64,000 nucleotides of DNA from Candidatus Shikimatogenerans bostrichidophilus (GTDB lineage: Bacteria > Bacteroidota > Bacteroidia > Flavobacteriales > Blattabacteriaceae), in NCBI GenBank assembly GCA_029851345.1, contig CP099831.1:121514-185513 (forward strand). The letters run 5' to 3'. A program made the position numbers and the translations under genes. The notes under the pieces are model-generated. The model saw nothing but the letters and a program-made list of their open reading frames with translations. It was not told the origin of the DNA and ran no database searches. Shown here in pieces: positions 17,643 through 26,654 of the stretch. Each line of letters opens with the position of its first letter. Position 1 is the first letter of the stretch.

Positions 17643-18581
17643 AAATAAAAAAATATTTTCTTTATTAGGTAAACCATTATATAAATCTAAACAATTCATT
17701 TTTTTTTTATTAAAAAGTCTACATATTAATAATTCAATAAAATAATTTTTAGTTTTTAAAAAAATTTTATTGTTTTTATATAATAAATATCCAATTTTTA
17801 AATTGTTATATTTATACAAATTTAAATTTAAATTTAAATTAATTTTATTTATATATATTATAGTAATATTATTAAAAGTATTTATATAACACCAGGCAGG
17901 GCTTATAGAAGATAATCCTAAAATTAAATTTTGAATATAAGATTCATTATATAATAATAAATAAATTTTTCTATAATAGTAATTAATTTTAGGAGAATAT
18001 GGAATATTATTCTTTAATTTAATATTATATTTTTTCTTTTTTTTTTTTTTTAATATTAATAATGTTTTTTTTAAAAATATAGGTGTTAATTTTGATAATT
18101 TCTTATATAATTTTTCAAACGTTATTTTTTTTTTTAATTTTATTTTTTTTTGTAAAATAATTTTCCCATTATCAATAGAATCATTTACAAAAAAACTGGT
18201 TAAACCAGTAATTTTTTCTCCATTTATAATTACCCAATTTATAGGACATGGTCCCCGATAATAAGGGAGTAATGATGGATGTATATTTATAGTTTTTATT
18301 TTACCCCAAATATTTTTACTTATTATTTTAAAAGAAATTAAAATTAATAAATTAGGTTTACTTTTAATAATTTTATATATAGATTTTTTTTTATTAATGT
18401 CATTTGAATTTATTAAATTTATATTATTTTTAGTTGCTAATTTTTTAATAAAATTTAATTTATTATTTATATATTTTTTTAATGAAGTTACTATATAATT
18501 AATTTTAATTTTTTTTTTAATTAAATATTTTAAAGTAGGAATACCAAACGTGCCATTACTCATATAAATTACTTTTAACAT
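17640..18581 (-). CDS. fmt: Methionyl-tRNA formyltransferase
   Basis: Fmt formylates initiator Met-tRNA using 10-formyltetrahydrofolate. The catalytic domain is clear: MSNGTFGIPTLKYLI at the start and NIHPSLLPYYRGPCPINWVI near residue 100-120, carrying the family HPSLLPxYRG with its catalytic His, then GLTSFFVNDSIDNGKIILQ. The C-terminal OB-like domain is strongly eroded. The 313 residues match family length. Fmt retention means formyl-methionine initiation is probably kept. Its stop codon is contributed by the tRNA-Gln 3' end. Confidence 0.95.
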   Translation of the reverse strand: MLKVIYMSNGTFGIPTLKYLIKKKIKINYIVTSLKKYINNKLNFIKKLATKNNINLINSNDINKKKSIYKIIKSKPNLLILISFKIISKNIWGKIKTINIHPSLLPYYRGPCPINWVIINGEKITGLTSFFVNDSIDNGKIILQKKIKLKKKITFEKLYKKLSKLTPIFLKKTLLILKKKKKKKYNIKLKNNIPYSPKINYYYRKIYLLLYNESYIQNLILGLSSISPAWCYINTFNNITIIYINKINLNLNLNLYKYNNLKIGYLLYKNNKIFLKTKNYFIELLICRLFNKKKMNCLDLYNGLPNKENIFLF

Positions 18582-18609
18582 TTTATTATATATTAATAAA
18601 AAATTTAGA

Positions 18610-18682
18610 TGACCTGGCTGGGGATCGAACCCAGGACCCTTACATTAAAAGTGTAATGCTCTACCGACTGAGCTACCAAGTC
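18610..18682 (-). tRNA. tRNA-Lys (TTT)
   Basis: On the minus strand the acceptor GACTTGG pairs with CCAGGTC with a single G-U pair, the D arm has the standard AGCTCAGTCGGTAGAGC, and the anticodon stem TTACA/TGTAA encloses CTTTTAA with anticodon TTT. Discriminator A. Lysine is the commonest residue in this proteome, so this tRNA carries a heavy load. Confidence 0.96.
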
Positions 18683-18769
18683 TTATATTATTAATTATAT
18701 ATTATAGGAAAATAAAATAATAATTATTATTTTTTTAAAATTTAAATTATTAATAAAGAAGACAAATTA

Positions 18770-19291
18770 ATGAAAATTATTTTGATGGGATATATGGGAT
18801 GTGGTAAAACATATATTGGAAAATTATTATCAAAAAAAATAAATTATTTTCATATAGATTTAGATAATATAATAGAATTATCATTTAATATTAAAATAAA
18901 TTTATTTTTTAAAAAATATGGAGAAAAATTTTTTAGATTAATAGAACATAATTTATTAAAATTTATAATAAAATATATAAATATAAATAATTATATATTA
19001 TCTTTAGGTGGAGGTACTCCATGCTATTATAACAATTTAAAATATTTAAAAAAAAATTTTACTATTTATTTAAAAACAAATTATAAAATATTATTTAAAA
19101 GATTAAATAATGATAATGAAAATAGACCAATTTTAAAAAAATATAGAAATAAAAAATTATTTTTTTTTATAAAAAATCATATAAAAAAAAGAGAAAAATA
19201 TTATAAACAATCAAAGATTATTTTTAATTCAAATTATATTTTATTTAAAGATATTGTGGTTCTAATTAAAGAAAAAGTTTTAAATGTATAA
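18770..19291 (+). CDS. aroK: Shikimate kinase
   Basis: The enzyme phosphorylates shikimate at the 3-hydroxyl using ATP. The Walker A motif GYMGCGKT lies at residues 7-14, the substrate-binding DLD at about 32-34, the conserved FRLIEHNLL follows, and the shikimate-binding LGGGTPCYY is near 82. Near residue 120, ENRPILKK gives the LID arginine. Length 173 is normal. It overlaps tilS by 8 bases, so translation of the two is probably coupled. Confidence 0.96.
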   Translation: MKIILMGYMGCGKTYIGKLLSKKINYFHIDLDNIIELSFNIKINLFFKKYGEKFFRLIEHNLLKFIIKYININNYILSLGGGTPCYYNNLKYLKKNFTIYLKTNYKILFKRLNNDNENRPILKKYRNKKLFFFIKNHIKKREKYYKQSKIIFNSNYILFKDIVVLIKEKVLNV

Positions 19292-20648
19292 AAAAATTAA
19301 TAATTTTTTTCTAAATAGAGGTTTATATAAAAAAAGAATTTTATTAGCAGTTAGTGGGGGAATTGATAGTATTGTTTTATTAAATATTTTAAATATTTAT
19401 TTTAAAAATAAAAAGAATTTATTTGTATGTAATTGTAATTTTCAATTAAATAAAAATAATAAAAATAATTTATATGTTTTAAATTATTGTTATAAAAATA
19501 ATATTAATTTTTTTTTTAAAAAATTTAACTTATTAAAATATATAAAATTAAATAAATATAGTATTCAATTAGGAGCTAGGAAATTAAGATATAAATGGTT
19601 TAATAAATTATTAAAAATTTATAAAATTAATTATTTAATTACCTGTCATCATTTAGATGATGATATAGAAACATTTTTAATAAATTTATTAATAGGAAGT
19701 AGTTTGTATGGATTAAAAGGTATAAAAAAAATAAATAAAAAAATAATAAGGCCTTATTTAATTCTAAATATAAATAAAAAAGATATTTATAATTACGCAA
19801 TAAAAAATAAAATAAAATGGATAGAAGATAAAAGTAATTTAAAAAATATATATTTAAGAAATAAAATTAGGAATAAATTAATACCTTATTTAAAAAATAA
19901 ATTTAATATTTTTAATTTTGTAATAAAAAATGTTTTATTAAAATTAAAGATAGAATATAATATTATAAATTTTTTTATTAAGAATTTATCAAAGAAAATA
20001 ATAAAAAAAAAATATATATATAATTATATATATATATGTATTTATTATAAAAAGATATTATTTTTAAGATTTTATCAATATATTTTATATAGATTTTTAA
20101 TAAAATATAAATTTTTTAATATTAATTTATTAAATTTAATTAAAAAATTAAAAAATGGTAAAATTTTATATTCTAATGATAAAAAATTTAAAATTATAAA
20201 AGATAATAATAAATTAATTTTATTTAGGAATAAATTAAATAAAATAAAAATTATATTAAATAATAAAATTAAACAAAAAATTAAAATAAATAATAAAACT
20301 TTTATATTTCAAATTAAAAAAAATATTAATAAAAATATATATATATTTAAAAAAAATTTTATTTATTTGAATTTAGATTTAATAAATTACCCAATATATA
20401 TAAAAAATTGGGAAAATAATTATCATTTTTTTTTTAAAAATAAATTAATAAATATTAATAATATTTTAAAAAAGTTTAAAATTAATAGATTTTTTAAAAA
20501 ACAAATTTTATTTTTAATTGATAATAATAATAATATTTTATCAAGTTTAAATAATATATTTATATATAATAATAATTATTTAATTACAAGTAAAACTAAA
20601 AATATTTTATATTTTAATTTTATATATAATATAAATGGAATCAAATAA
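19284..20648 (+). CDS. tilS: tRNA(Ile)-lysidine synthetase
   Basis: TilS converts C34 of tRNA-Ile(CAU) to lysidine so that it reads AUA, a very frequent codon in this window. The PP-loop ATPase motif ILLAVSGGIDSIVLL is near residues 18-32, followed by QLGARKLRYKWF, ITCHHLDDDIETFLINLL and WIEDKSNLKNIYLRNKIRN. The 454-residue length covers the N-terminal catalytic domain plus poorly conserved C-terminal domains. It overlaps aroK by 8 and thrS by 14 bases. Confidence 0.95.
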   Translation: MYKKINNFFLNRGLYKKRILLAVSGGIDSIVLLNILNIYFKNKKNLFVCNCNFQLNKNNKNNLYVLNYCYKNNINFFFKKFNLLKYIKLNKYSIQLGARKLRYKWFNKLLKIYKINYLITCHHLDDDIETFLINLLIGSSLYGLKGIKKINKKIIRPYLILNINKKDIYNYAIKNKIKWIEDKSNLKNIYLRNKIRNKLIPYLKNKFNIFNFVIKNVLLKLKIEYNIINFFIKNLSKKIIKKKYIYNYIYICIYYKKILFLRFYQYILYRFLIKYKFFNINLLNLIKKLKNGKILYSNDKKFKIIKDNNKLILFRNKLNKIKIILNNKIKQKIKINNKTFIFQIKKNINKNIYIFKKNFIYLNLDLINYPIYIKNWENNYHFFFKNKLININNILKKFKINRFFKKQILFLIDNNNNILSSLNNIFIYNNNYLITSKTKNILYFNFIYNINGIK

Positions 20649-21852
20649 TATTTATGATCATAAAAAAATAGGTAAAAATTTAAAATTATTTTTTTTTTAT
20701 AAAAATTTAAATACTGGTTTACCAATATGGTTACCTTTAGGTATTTATATATATAATAGAATAAAAAAAATAATAAAAGTTATAAATTGTAGAAATAATT
20801 ATAATGAAGTTTTTACTCCTTTAATAGGTTCTTATAATATTTATAATAAATCTGGACATATAAAAAATTATTTAAATAATATATTTCAAATTTTATATAA
20901 AAAGAAAATTTATTTAAAACCGATGAATTGTCCATATCATTGTTTAATTTATAAAAATTATAATAATTTATCTTATAAATTATTACCAATAAAATTCTTT
21001 GAATTTGGCACAGTTTTTCGTAATGAAAAAAGTGGTGAAATAAATGGATTATTTAGAACTAAAATGTTTACCCAAGATGATGGGCATATTTTTTGTAAAA
21101 ATTCAATTCAAGTTATTAAAGAAATAAATAATCTAATAAATATTATTTTATATATTTATAAAAAATTTAATTTTAAAAGTTTTTTTATAAGACTTTCTTT
21201 AAGGAAAAGTAACGGTAAAAATAAATATATAGGTAAAAAACAATATTGGGATAAGGCTGAACGTATATTAAAAGAAATTATAAAAAAAAGAAAAATAAAA
21301 TATAAAATATCTTATGGAGAGGCAGCATTTTATGGACCTAAAATAGATTTTATTATAAAAGATTCATACAAAAGAAATTGGCAAATAAGTACTATACAAA
21401 TAGATTATAATACACCTAAAAAATTTAACTTAACATATATAAATAAATATAATGAAATAAAATATCCTATTATGATTCATAGAGCCTTAATAGGATCATT
21501 AGAAAGATTTATTGGTATTTTATTAGAACATACTAAAGGTAATTTACCTATATGGTTATTAAAAATCCAAATTATAATTATACCAATTTTTATAAAAAAT
21601 CATTATTTATATGTAAAAGATATTTATAAAAAATTAACGAAAAAAAAAATACGAATTTGTATAGATAAAACAAAAAGTAATTTAAATAAAAAAATTAAAA
21701 AGTATGATAAATTAAAAATTCCAATAATATTAATAGTTGGAGATTATGAAATAAGAAATAAAAGTGTTTATATTAGACATAATAAACAGAAAAATAATAT
21801 GAAATTAAAAGATGCTTATAAATATATATATAAATATATTTATAATAATTAA
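20635..21852 (+). CDS. thrS: Threonyl-tRNA synthetase lacking TGS and editing domains
   Basis: The protein is the class II catalytic core and anticodon-binding domain of ThrRS only. It starts at DHKKIGKNLKLFF (residues 8-20), which in full-length bacterial ThrRS lies about 240 residues in. The zinc ligands survive: Cys in KPMNCPYH (C99), His in DDGHIFC and His in MIHRALIGSLERF. So does motif 2 (FRNEKSGEINGLFR). At 405 residues against the usual 640, the TGS and N1/N2 editing domains that remove Ser-tRNA-Thr are absent; upstream DNA is tilS coding. The core looks active. Comparable editing-less forms exist in mitochondria and some mycoplasmas. Confidence 0.93.
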   Translation: MESNNIYDHKKIGKNLKLFFFYKNLNTGLPIWLPLGIYIYNRIKKIIKVINCRNNYNEVFTPLIGSYNIYNKSGHIKNYLNNIFQILYKKKIYLKPMNCPYHCLIYKNYNNLSYKLLPIKFFEFGTVFRNEKSGEINGLFRTKMFTQDDGHIFCKNSIQVIKEINNLINIILYIYKKFNFKSFFIRLSLRKSNGKNKYIGKKQYWDKAERILKEIIKKRKIKYKISYGEAAFYGPKIDFIIKDSYKRNWQISTIQIDYNTPKKFNLTYINKYNEIKYPIMIHRALIGSLERFIGILLEHTKGNLPIWLLKIQIIIIPIFIKNHYLYVKDIYKKLTKKKIRICIDKTKSNLNKKIKKYDKLKIPIILIVGDYEIRNKSVYIRHNKQKNNMKLKDAYKYIYKYIYNN

Positions 21853-21868
21853 ATACTAAATATTTAAA

Positions 21869-22417
21869 ATTATTAAAAAAAAAGATATATTAGATAAAAT
21901 AATATCTAAAATAAAAATAAATAATAAAATAAAAAAGGAAGAAGTTAAATTGGTAGGAAGTAATATCTTCGAGAATAAAGTTTATAATACGAAATACTTA
22001 TTAAAATTAGTAAAAGAAAAGGACGATAAATTAGATTTAATGTTATTAAATGATAAATTAAATCCTCCTATTGTAAAAATTATAAATATAAATAAATACA
22101 TTTATAAAATTAAAAAAAAATATAAAAATAATTTTAAAGTTAAACTTATAAAAATTATAAGATTAAGTCCTAATATAAGTAGTAATGATTTTAATTTTAA
22201 AATTAATCTAGCTAAAAAATTTTTAAAAAAAAATAAGAAAGTAAAATTTTATGTATATTTTAAAGGTAGATCAATAATTTATAAAGATCAAGGGAAAGAA
22301 GTTTTAATAAATTGTTCTAAATCTTTAAATAAATATGGTATTATAGAAAAATATCCATATATGGATAACAAAAGAATGTTTATGATATTAAAACCAAATA
22401 AAAAAAATTATAAATAA
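21869..22417 (+). CDS. infC: Translation initiation factor IF-3 with a non-AUG start
   Basis: IF-3 controls start-codon fidelity and keeps ribosomal subunits apart. The conserved N-terminal segment INNKIKKEEVKLVGSNI spans the TTG at 21950, so that TTG is internal and the gene starts upstream. The frame opens at 21860 after a TAA, and up to 21950 holds no ATG, GTG or TTG, only ATT and ATA candidates; ATT at 21869 or 21872 gives about 182 residues, the family size. IF-3 of many bacteria starts at AUU or AUC for autoregulation. The C-terminal domain (LSPNISSNDFNFKINLAKKF onward) is intact. Operon infC-rpmI-rplT. Confidence 0.92.
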   Translation: MIKKKDILDKIISKIKINNKIKKEEVKLVGSNIFENKVYNTKYLLKLVKEKDDKLDLMLLNDKLNPPIVKIININKYIYKIKKKYKNNFKVKLIKIIRLSPNISSNDFNFKINLAKKFLKKNKKVKFYVYFKGRSIIYKDQGKEVLINCSKSLNKYGIIEKYPYMDNKRMFMILKPNKKNYK

Positions 22418-22422
22418 TTTAT

Positions 22423-22593
22423 ATGTATAAAATAAAAAATAAATCGAGTTATAAAAAAAGATTTAAATTAATTTCAAATGGGAAGGTAAAAAGGAAAAAA
22501 AGTAATAAATTACATAATTTAAAAAAGAAAAATAAAGTAAGAAAAAAAAAATTATCAAAAAATAAAATTATTAATTTAAAAATTATTAAGTAA
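22423..22593 (+). CDS. rpmI: Ribosomal protein bL35
   Basis: A 56-residue reading frame starts MYKIKNKSSYKKRFKLISNG, matching bL35 ([20 protein letters not shown]), and continues with the basic region GKVKRKKSNKLHNLKKK. It is a few residues shorter than usual (64-65). It starts 5 bases after infC and its stop TAA overlaps the rplT ATG by one base (TAATG), as expected for the infC-rpmI-rplT operon. Confidence 0.93.
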   Translation: MYKIKNKSSYKKRFKLISNGKVKRKKSNKLHNLKKKNKVRKKKLSKNKIINLKIIK

Positions 22594-22946
22594 TGCCTAG
22601 ATCAAAAAATTTAGTAGCTTCAAAAAATAAAAGGAAAAAAATATTAAAATTAGCAAAAGGATTTTATGGAGCAAAAAAAAGAAGTTATACTATAGCAAAA
22701 AATTCAGTGCAAAAATCATTATTACATTCTTATATAGGTAGAAAAAATAAGAAAAGAGTTTATAGAAAAATATGGATTTTAAGAATAAATGCCTATGTAA
22801 GAAAATATAGTAAAAATAAATTATCTTATTCAAAATTTATTAATTTTTTAAAAAAAAAAAACTATAGTATAAATAGAAAAATGTTATCTAATATTATAAT
22901 TAATAATAAAAATGGAAATTTACTAAATTCTATTTTAAAAAATTAA
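22593..22946 (+). CDS. rplT: Ribosomal protein bL20
   Basis: bL20 is an early 50S assembly protein. The 117 residues begin MPRSKNLVASKNKRKKILKLAKGFYGAKKRSY and contain YIGRKNKKRVYRKIWILRINAYVRKY, standard blocks for the family, as shown over full length. It is the last gene of infC-rpmI-rplT and overlaps the convergent rnz by 4 bases. Confidence 0.96.
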   Translation: MPRSKNLVASKNKRKKILKLAKGFYGAKKRSYTIAKNSVQKSLLHSYIGRKNKKRVYRKIWILRINAYVRKYSKNKLSYSKFINFLKKKNYSINRKMLSNIIINNKNGNLLNSILKN

Positions 22947-23860
22947 ATATAATATTTTTTTAAAATTTTAGGTATTATTGTATTTTTAAAAATAGTTATT
23001 GCTTCATATTTAAATATATTAATATTTATATATCTATTGGAAAAATGTCCTAAAATTAATTTTTTCGTATTTGATAACATAGCTATTTTCGCTGCACTAA
23101 TAGATGTCGAATGACCCCTTAAATAAGCGTAATAATAAAATTTGTGTAAATATGTTGATTCATGATATAATAAATCAATATTTTTAATGTATTTTATTAT
23201 ATTAGGATAATATTTAGTATCAGAACAATATGCATATGATAATGGTTTAGGAGATTTATATGTTAAAAAATTATTAGGTATAATATGACCATTTTTTTTT
23301 TTAAAATTATAACCTTGTTTTATTTTTAAATAATCTTTTATTTTAATTTCTTTTATCATTTTTATATTTTTAATATTTAAGTTTTTTAATTTTTTTTTTT
23401 CTTTAAAGATAAATCCATTAGTATATATTGTATGTTTTAAAGGGATTGTATAAATCTTTAAATCTTTATTCTCAAATATTTTTTTTTGTTTTAAACTTGT
23501 TAAGTAAATAAATTTAATTGGATAACTAATTTTAGTTCTTGACCATTTGAAATTTATATTTAAAATTTGTTTTAAACCTCTAGGAGCATAAATTGTTAAT
23601 TGTTTTTGACGTCTTAATAGTTGATAAGTAGATAATATACTAATTAATCCAAAATAATGATCACCATGTAAATGAGAAATTAAAATATAATCTATTTTAT
23701 TTAATTTTATTTTTGATTTTAAAATTTGCGATTGAGTACCTTCACCACAATCAATTAAAAAATAATTATTTTTTATAAATAAAAGTTGAGAAGTCGGATG
23801 ATAATTATAATTTGGTAAAGAAGAATTAAATCCTAATATTATTAAATAAGAATTATTCAT
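22943..23860 (-). CDS. rnz: Ribonuclease Z
   Basis: RNase Z cuts the 3' trailer of tRNA precursors that lack an encoded CCA. The 305 residues contain the signature FLIDCGEGTQSQI, the zinc motif ISHLHGDHYFGL near residues 58-69, the AYCSDT segment with a metal Asp, HESTY, and GHSTSISAAKIA and LGHFSNRY near the C-terminus. Most tRNA genes of this window lack CCA, so Rnz plus Cca forms a coherent 3'-end maturation pathway. Confidence 0.95.
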   Translation of the reverse strand: MNNSYLIILGFNSSLPNYNYHPTSQLLFIKNNYFLIDCGEGTQSQILKSKIKLNKIDYILISHLHGDHYFGLISILSTYQLLRRQKQLTIYAPRGLKQILNINFKWSRTKISYPIKFIYLTSLKQKKIFENKDLKIYTIPLKHTIYTNGFIFKEKKKLKNLNIKNIKMIKEIKIKDYLKIKQGYNFKKKNGHIIPNNFLTYKSPKPLSYAYCSDTKYYPNIIKYIKNIDLLYHESTYLHKFYYYAYLRGHSTSISAAKIAMLSNTKKLILGHFSNRYININIFKYEAITIFKNTIIPKILKKYYI

Positions 23861-23941
23861 AGATATTTTATTATTTATTTAAATAAATAATAAATATTAA
23901 TAATTATAAAATATAAAATAATATATAAAAAAAAAGTTATA

Positions 23942-26479
23942 ATGTATAAAGAAACACCTTTAATAAAACAATATTATAATGTAAAAAAGAAAAATCCTGA
24001 TTCTATTTTATTTTTTCAAGTCGGTGATTTTTATGAAATTTTTGGATATGATGCTATTTTATGTTCAAGATTATTAGACATAACATTAACAAAAAGAAAT
24101 AAAAATAGTATTTATTTAGCAGGATTCCCATGTAATTCTTTAATAATTTATATTAATAAATTAATTAAACATGGATATAAAATTGCTATATGTGATCAAG
24201 ATCAAACTATTAATTACAATAATAATAAAAATTTAATTAATAGGCAAATAACTAATATTATATCACCTGGTATATCTTTATATGATAATATTAATAAACA
24301 AAAAAATATAACTAAATATATTGCATTTATATATATAAATAAAAATAATAAATATTTAGGGATTACATTAATTGATTTTTCTACAGGTCATTTATTAACT
24401 ACAGAAGGTAAAATTAATTATATAAAAAATATTATCGGTAATTATAATCCTAAAGAATTTTTTATACAAAAAAGTAAATTATTATTTTTAAAAAATAAAA
24501 TTTTTTATTCAAAAAAAAATATAATAAATTTATTGGATGATCATTTATTTAATTATAATTTTTCTTATTTAAAATTATTAGAACATTTTAAAAAAAATAA
24601 AATTGAAGATTCTAAAATTAAATTAATGAAATATAGTATAATTGTAACAGGGCTTTCAATCTATTATATTAAAAAAAATTATAATTTAAATTTAAATCAT
24701 ATCGATGAAATTAATATAATAAAAAAAGATTTATACTTATTATTAGATGAGAATACAATAATTAATTTAGAAATAAAAAAAACAATAAAAAAAAATGGTA
24801 AATCTTTGTTAGATATATTAGATTATACATCTACTTCAATGGGATATAGACTCTTAAATAATTGGTTAATTTTACCATCTAAAAATTATAATATTATAAA
24901 ACAAAGACAAAAAATTATTAATTTTTTTTTTAAAGAAAATAAATTAAATAATAATTTACAAATTACTATTTTGTATAATTTAAAAAAAATCTGTGATATT
25001 GAAAAATTAGTATCTAAAATTTCAAATAGAACAATTCTCCCTAATCAATTATATAAATTATTAAAATCTTTTAATTATATAAAAAAAATTTTAAATTTAA
25101 TTAATATTTATAACCTTTTAAATTTAAAAAAAAAAAAAATTGTTAATATTTTTATAATTTATAAAATATTAAAAAAATATATAAAAAAAAATCCAATTAA
25201 TAATTTAAAAAAAACTTTTATAATAAAAAAAAATGTTTCTAAAAAATTAGATAAATATAAAATTAAATTAAAAAAAAAAAAAGAAATTTTATATAAAGAT
25301 TATATAAATAAAATTAGACTAAAATTAAAATTAAATTATTTAATTATAAATAATAATGATTTAATAGGATTTTATATAGAAATAAAAAAAAAAGATAAGA
25401 ATATAATCCCAATACATTGGATTATAAAACAACGATTATCAACATCTATAAGATATACGACTCCTTTTTTAAATAAATACGAATATTATGTTTATTATTT
25501 AAAAAAAAAAATATTTTTATTAGAAAAAAAAATTTATAATAAAATTCTTGATAAATTAAATGAAAATTTATTTTGTATAAAAAATATTTCAAATTTAATT
25601 GCAAAATTAGATGTTTTATTTTCATTATATTTATCTGCTAAATATAATAATTATGTTAAACCTAAAATTTTAAAAAATTATAGTAATAATTTAATATATA
25701 TATTCAAAGGTCGACATCCTGTTATAGAAAAAACTTTTAATAAAAAATATATTCCAAATAGTATATATATAGATAATGATATTAACCAAATTTTAATAAT
25801 AACTGGACCTAATATGGCTGGTAAATCTGCATTATTAAGACAGACAGCTTTAATTATTATAATGGCTCAAATGGGGGGATATGTCCCTGCAAAATATGTA
25901 GTATTTAATATTATAGATAGAATATTTAGTAGAATAGGAGCTTCAGATAATATCTCTTTAGGGGAATCAACGTTTATGTTAGAAATGAAAGAAACTTCTT
26001 ATATATTAAATAATATAAGTAAAAATAGTTTAATTTTGATGGATGAAATTGGTCGTGGGACGAGTACTTATGATGGTATTTCATTATCGTATTCAATTAT
26101 TAAATATTTAAATAATAATAAACTAAAACCTAAAGTTTTATTTACAACACATTATTATGATTTAAAAAAATATTTAAATAATATAAATGGTATAAAATTT
26201 TATCATTTTTCTATAAAAAGAATATTTAATAAATTAAAATTTGAACGTAAATTAAAAAAAGGATTTAATAATAATAGTTATGGTATTTATATAGCAGAAT
26301 CATCAGGAATACCTAAGAAAATTATAACTGATTCAAAATATTTTTTTAATAAATTAACTACTTTTAATTATATTAATTTATTTATAAATAATCTTATTAT
26401 ATTATTTAAATATATAAAAAAAAAATTTATAAATTTTTTATATAAAATATGCGATAGTAGTTCAATTGGTAGAACATAA
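23942..26479 (+). CDS. mutS: DNA mismatch repair protein MutS
   Basis: MutS recognises mismatches. The N-terminal reader motif VGDFYEIF is near residues 27-34 (Phe30, Glu32). The ABC ATPase shows GPNMAGKSALLRQTALI (Walker A), DEIGRGTSTYDG (Walker B region) and FTTHYYDL. At 845 residues it is full length. The C-terminal helix is abbreviated, and the last 29 bases, including the stop, lie inside the downstream tRNA-Gly, so the terminal residues CDSSSIGRT are spelled by tRNA sequence. No intact MutL is seen; a possible fragment is at 1331-1801. Confidence 0.95.
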   Translation: MYKETPLIKQYYNVKKKNPDSILFFQVGDFYEIFGYDAILCSRLLDITLTKRNKNSIYLAGFPCNSLIIYINKLIKHGYKIAICDQDQTINYNNNKNLINRQITNIISPGISLYDNINKQKNITKYIAFIYINKNNKYLGITLIDFSTGHLLTTEGKINYIKNIIGNYNPKEFFIQKSKLLFLKNKIFYSKKNIINLLDDHLFNYNFSYLKLLEHFKKNKIEDSKIKLMKYSIIVTGLSIYYIKKNYNLNLNHIDEINIIKKDLYLLLDENTIINLEIKKTIKKNGKSLLDILDYTSTSMGYRLLNNWLILPSKNYNIIKQRQKIINFFFKENKLNNNLQITILYNLKKICDIEKLVSKISNRTILPNQLYKLLKSFNYIKKILNLINIYNLLNLKKKKIVNIFIIYKILKKYIKKNPINNLKKTFIIKKNVSKKLDKYKIKLKKKKEILYKDYINKIRLKLKLNYLIINNNDLIGFYIEIKKKDKNIIPIHWIIKQRLSTSIRYTTPFLNKYEYYVYYLKKKIFLLEKKIYNKILDKLNENLFCIKNISNLIAKLDVLFSLYLSAKYNNYVKPKILKNYSNNLIYIFKGRHPVIEKTFNKKYIPNSIYIDNDINQILIITGPNMAGKSALLRQTALIIIMAQMGGYVPAKYVVFNIIDRIFSRIGASDNISLGESTFMLEMKETSYILNNISKNSLILMDEIGRGTSTYDGISLSYSIIKYLNNNKLKPKVLFTTHYYDLKKYLNNINGIKFYHFSIKRIFNKLKFERKLKKGFNNNSYGIYIAESSGIPKKIITDSKYFFNKLTTFNYINLFINNLIILFKYIKKKFINFLYKICDSSSIGRT

Positions 26480-26523
26480 CCTTGCCAAGGTTAAGGCAAT
26501 GGGTTCAAATCCCGTCTATCGCT
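26451..26523 (+). tRNA. tRNA-Gly (GCC), overlapping mutS
   Basis: The acceptor GCGATAG pairs fully with CTATCGC, the D arm is AGTTCAATTGGTAGAAC, and the anticodon stem AACCT/AGGTT encloses TGCCA with anticodon GCC. Its first 29 bases are also the last codons and the stop of mutS on the same strand. Release of the tRNA 5' end would cut the mutS transcript. Confidence 0.96.
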
Positions 26524-26538
26524 TTATAATTTTAATTT

Positions 26539-26628
26539 GTCTAGATGGTGAAATAGGTAAACACGCAGGACTTAAAATCCTGTAATTCAATTCAATGAAT
26601 TTTGCGGGTTCAATTCCCGCTCTAGACA
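26539..26628 (+). tRNA. tRNA-Leu (TAA)
   Basis: The acceptor GTCTAGA pairs fully with TCTAGAC, the anticodon stem GGA/TCC region encloses CTTAAAA with anticodon TAA, and a long class II variable arm (TTCAATTCAATGAA) is present, giving 90 bases in all. Discriminator A. It lies 15 bases after tRNA-Gly and 26 before dnaE. Confidence 0.95.
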
Positions 26629-26654
26629 TTATAAGTAAAAATAAGTAATTTAAA

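Noticed and set aside
21950..22417. infC starting at TTG 21950 with 155 residues
   Set aside because: The conserved IF-3 N-terminal motif begins well upstream of this codon in the same frame.
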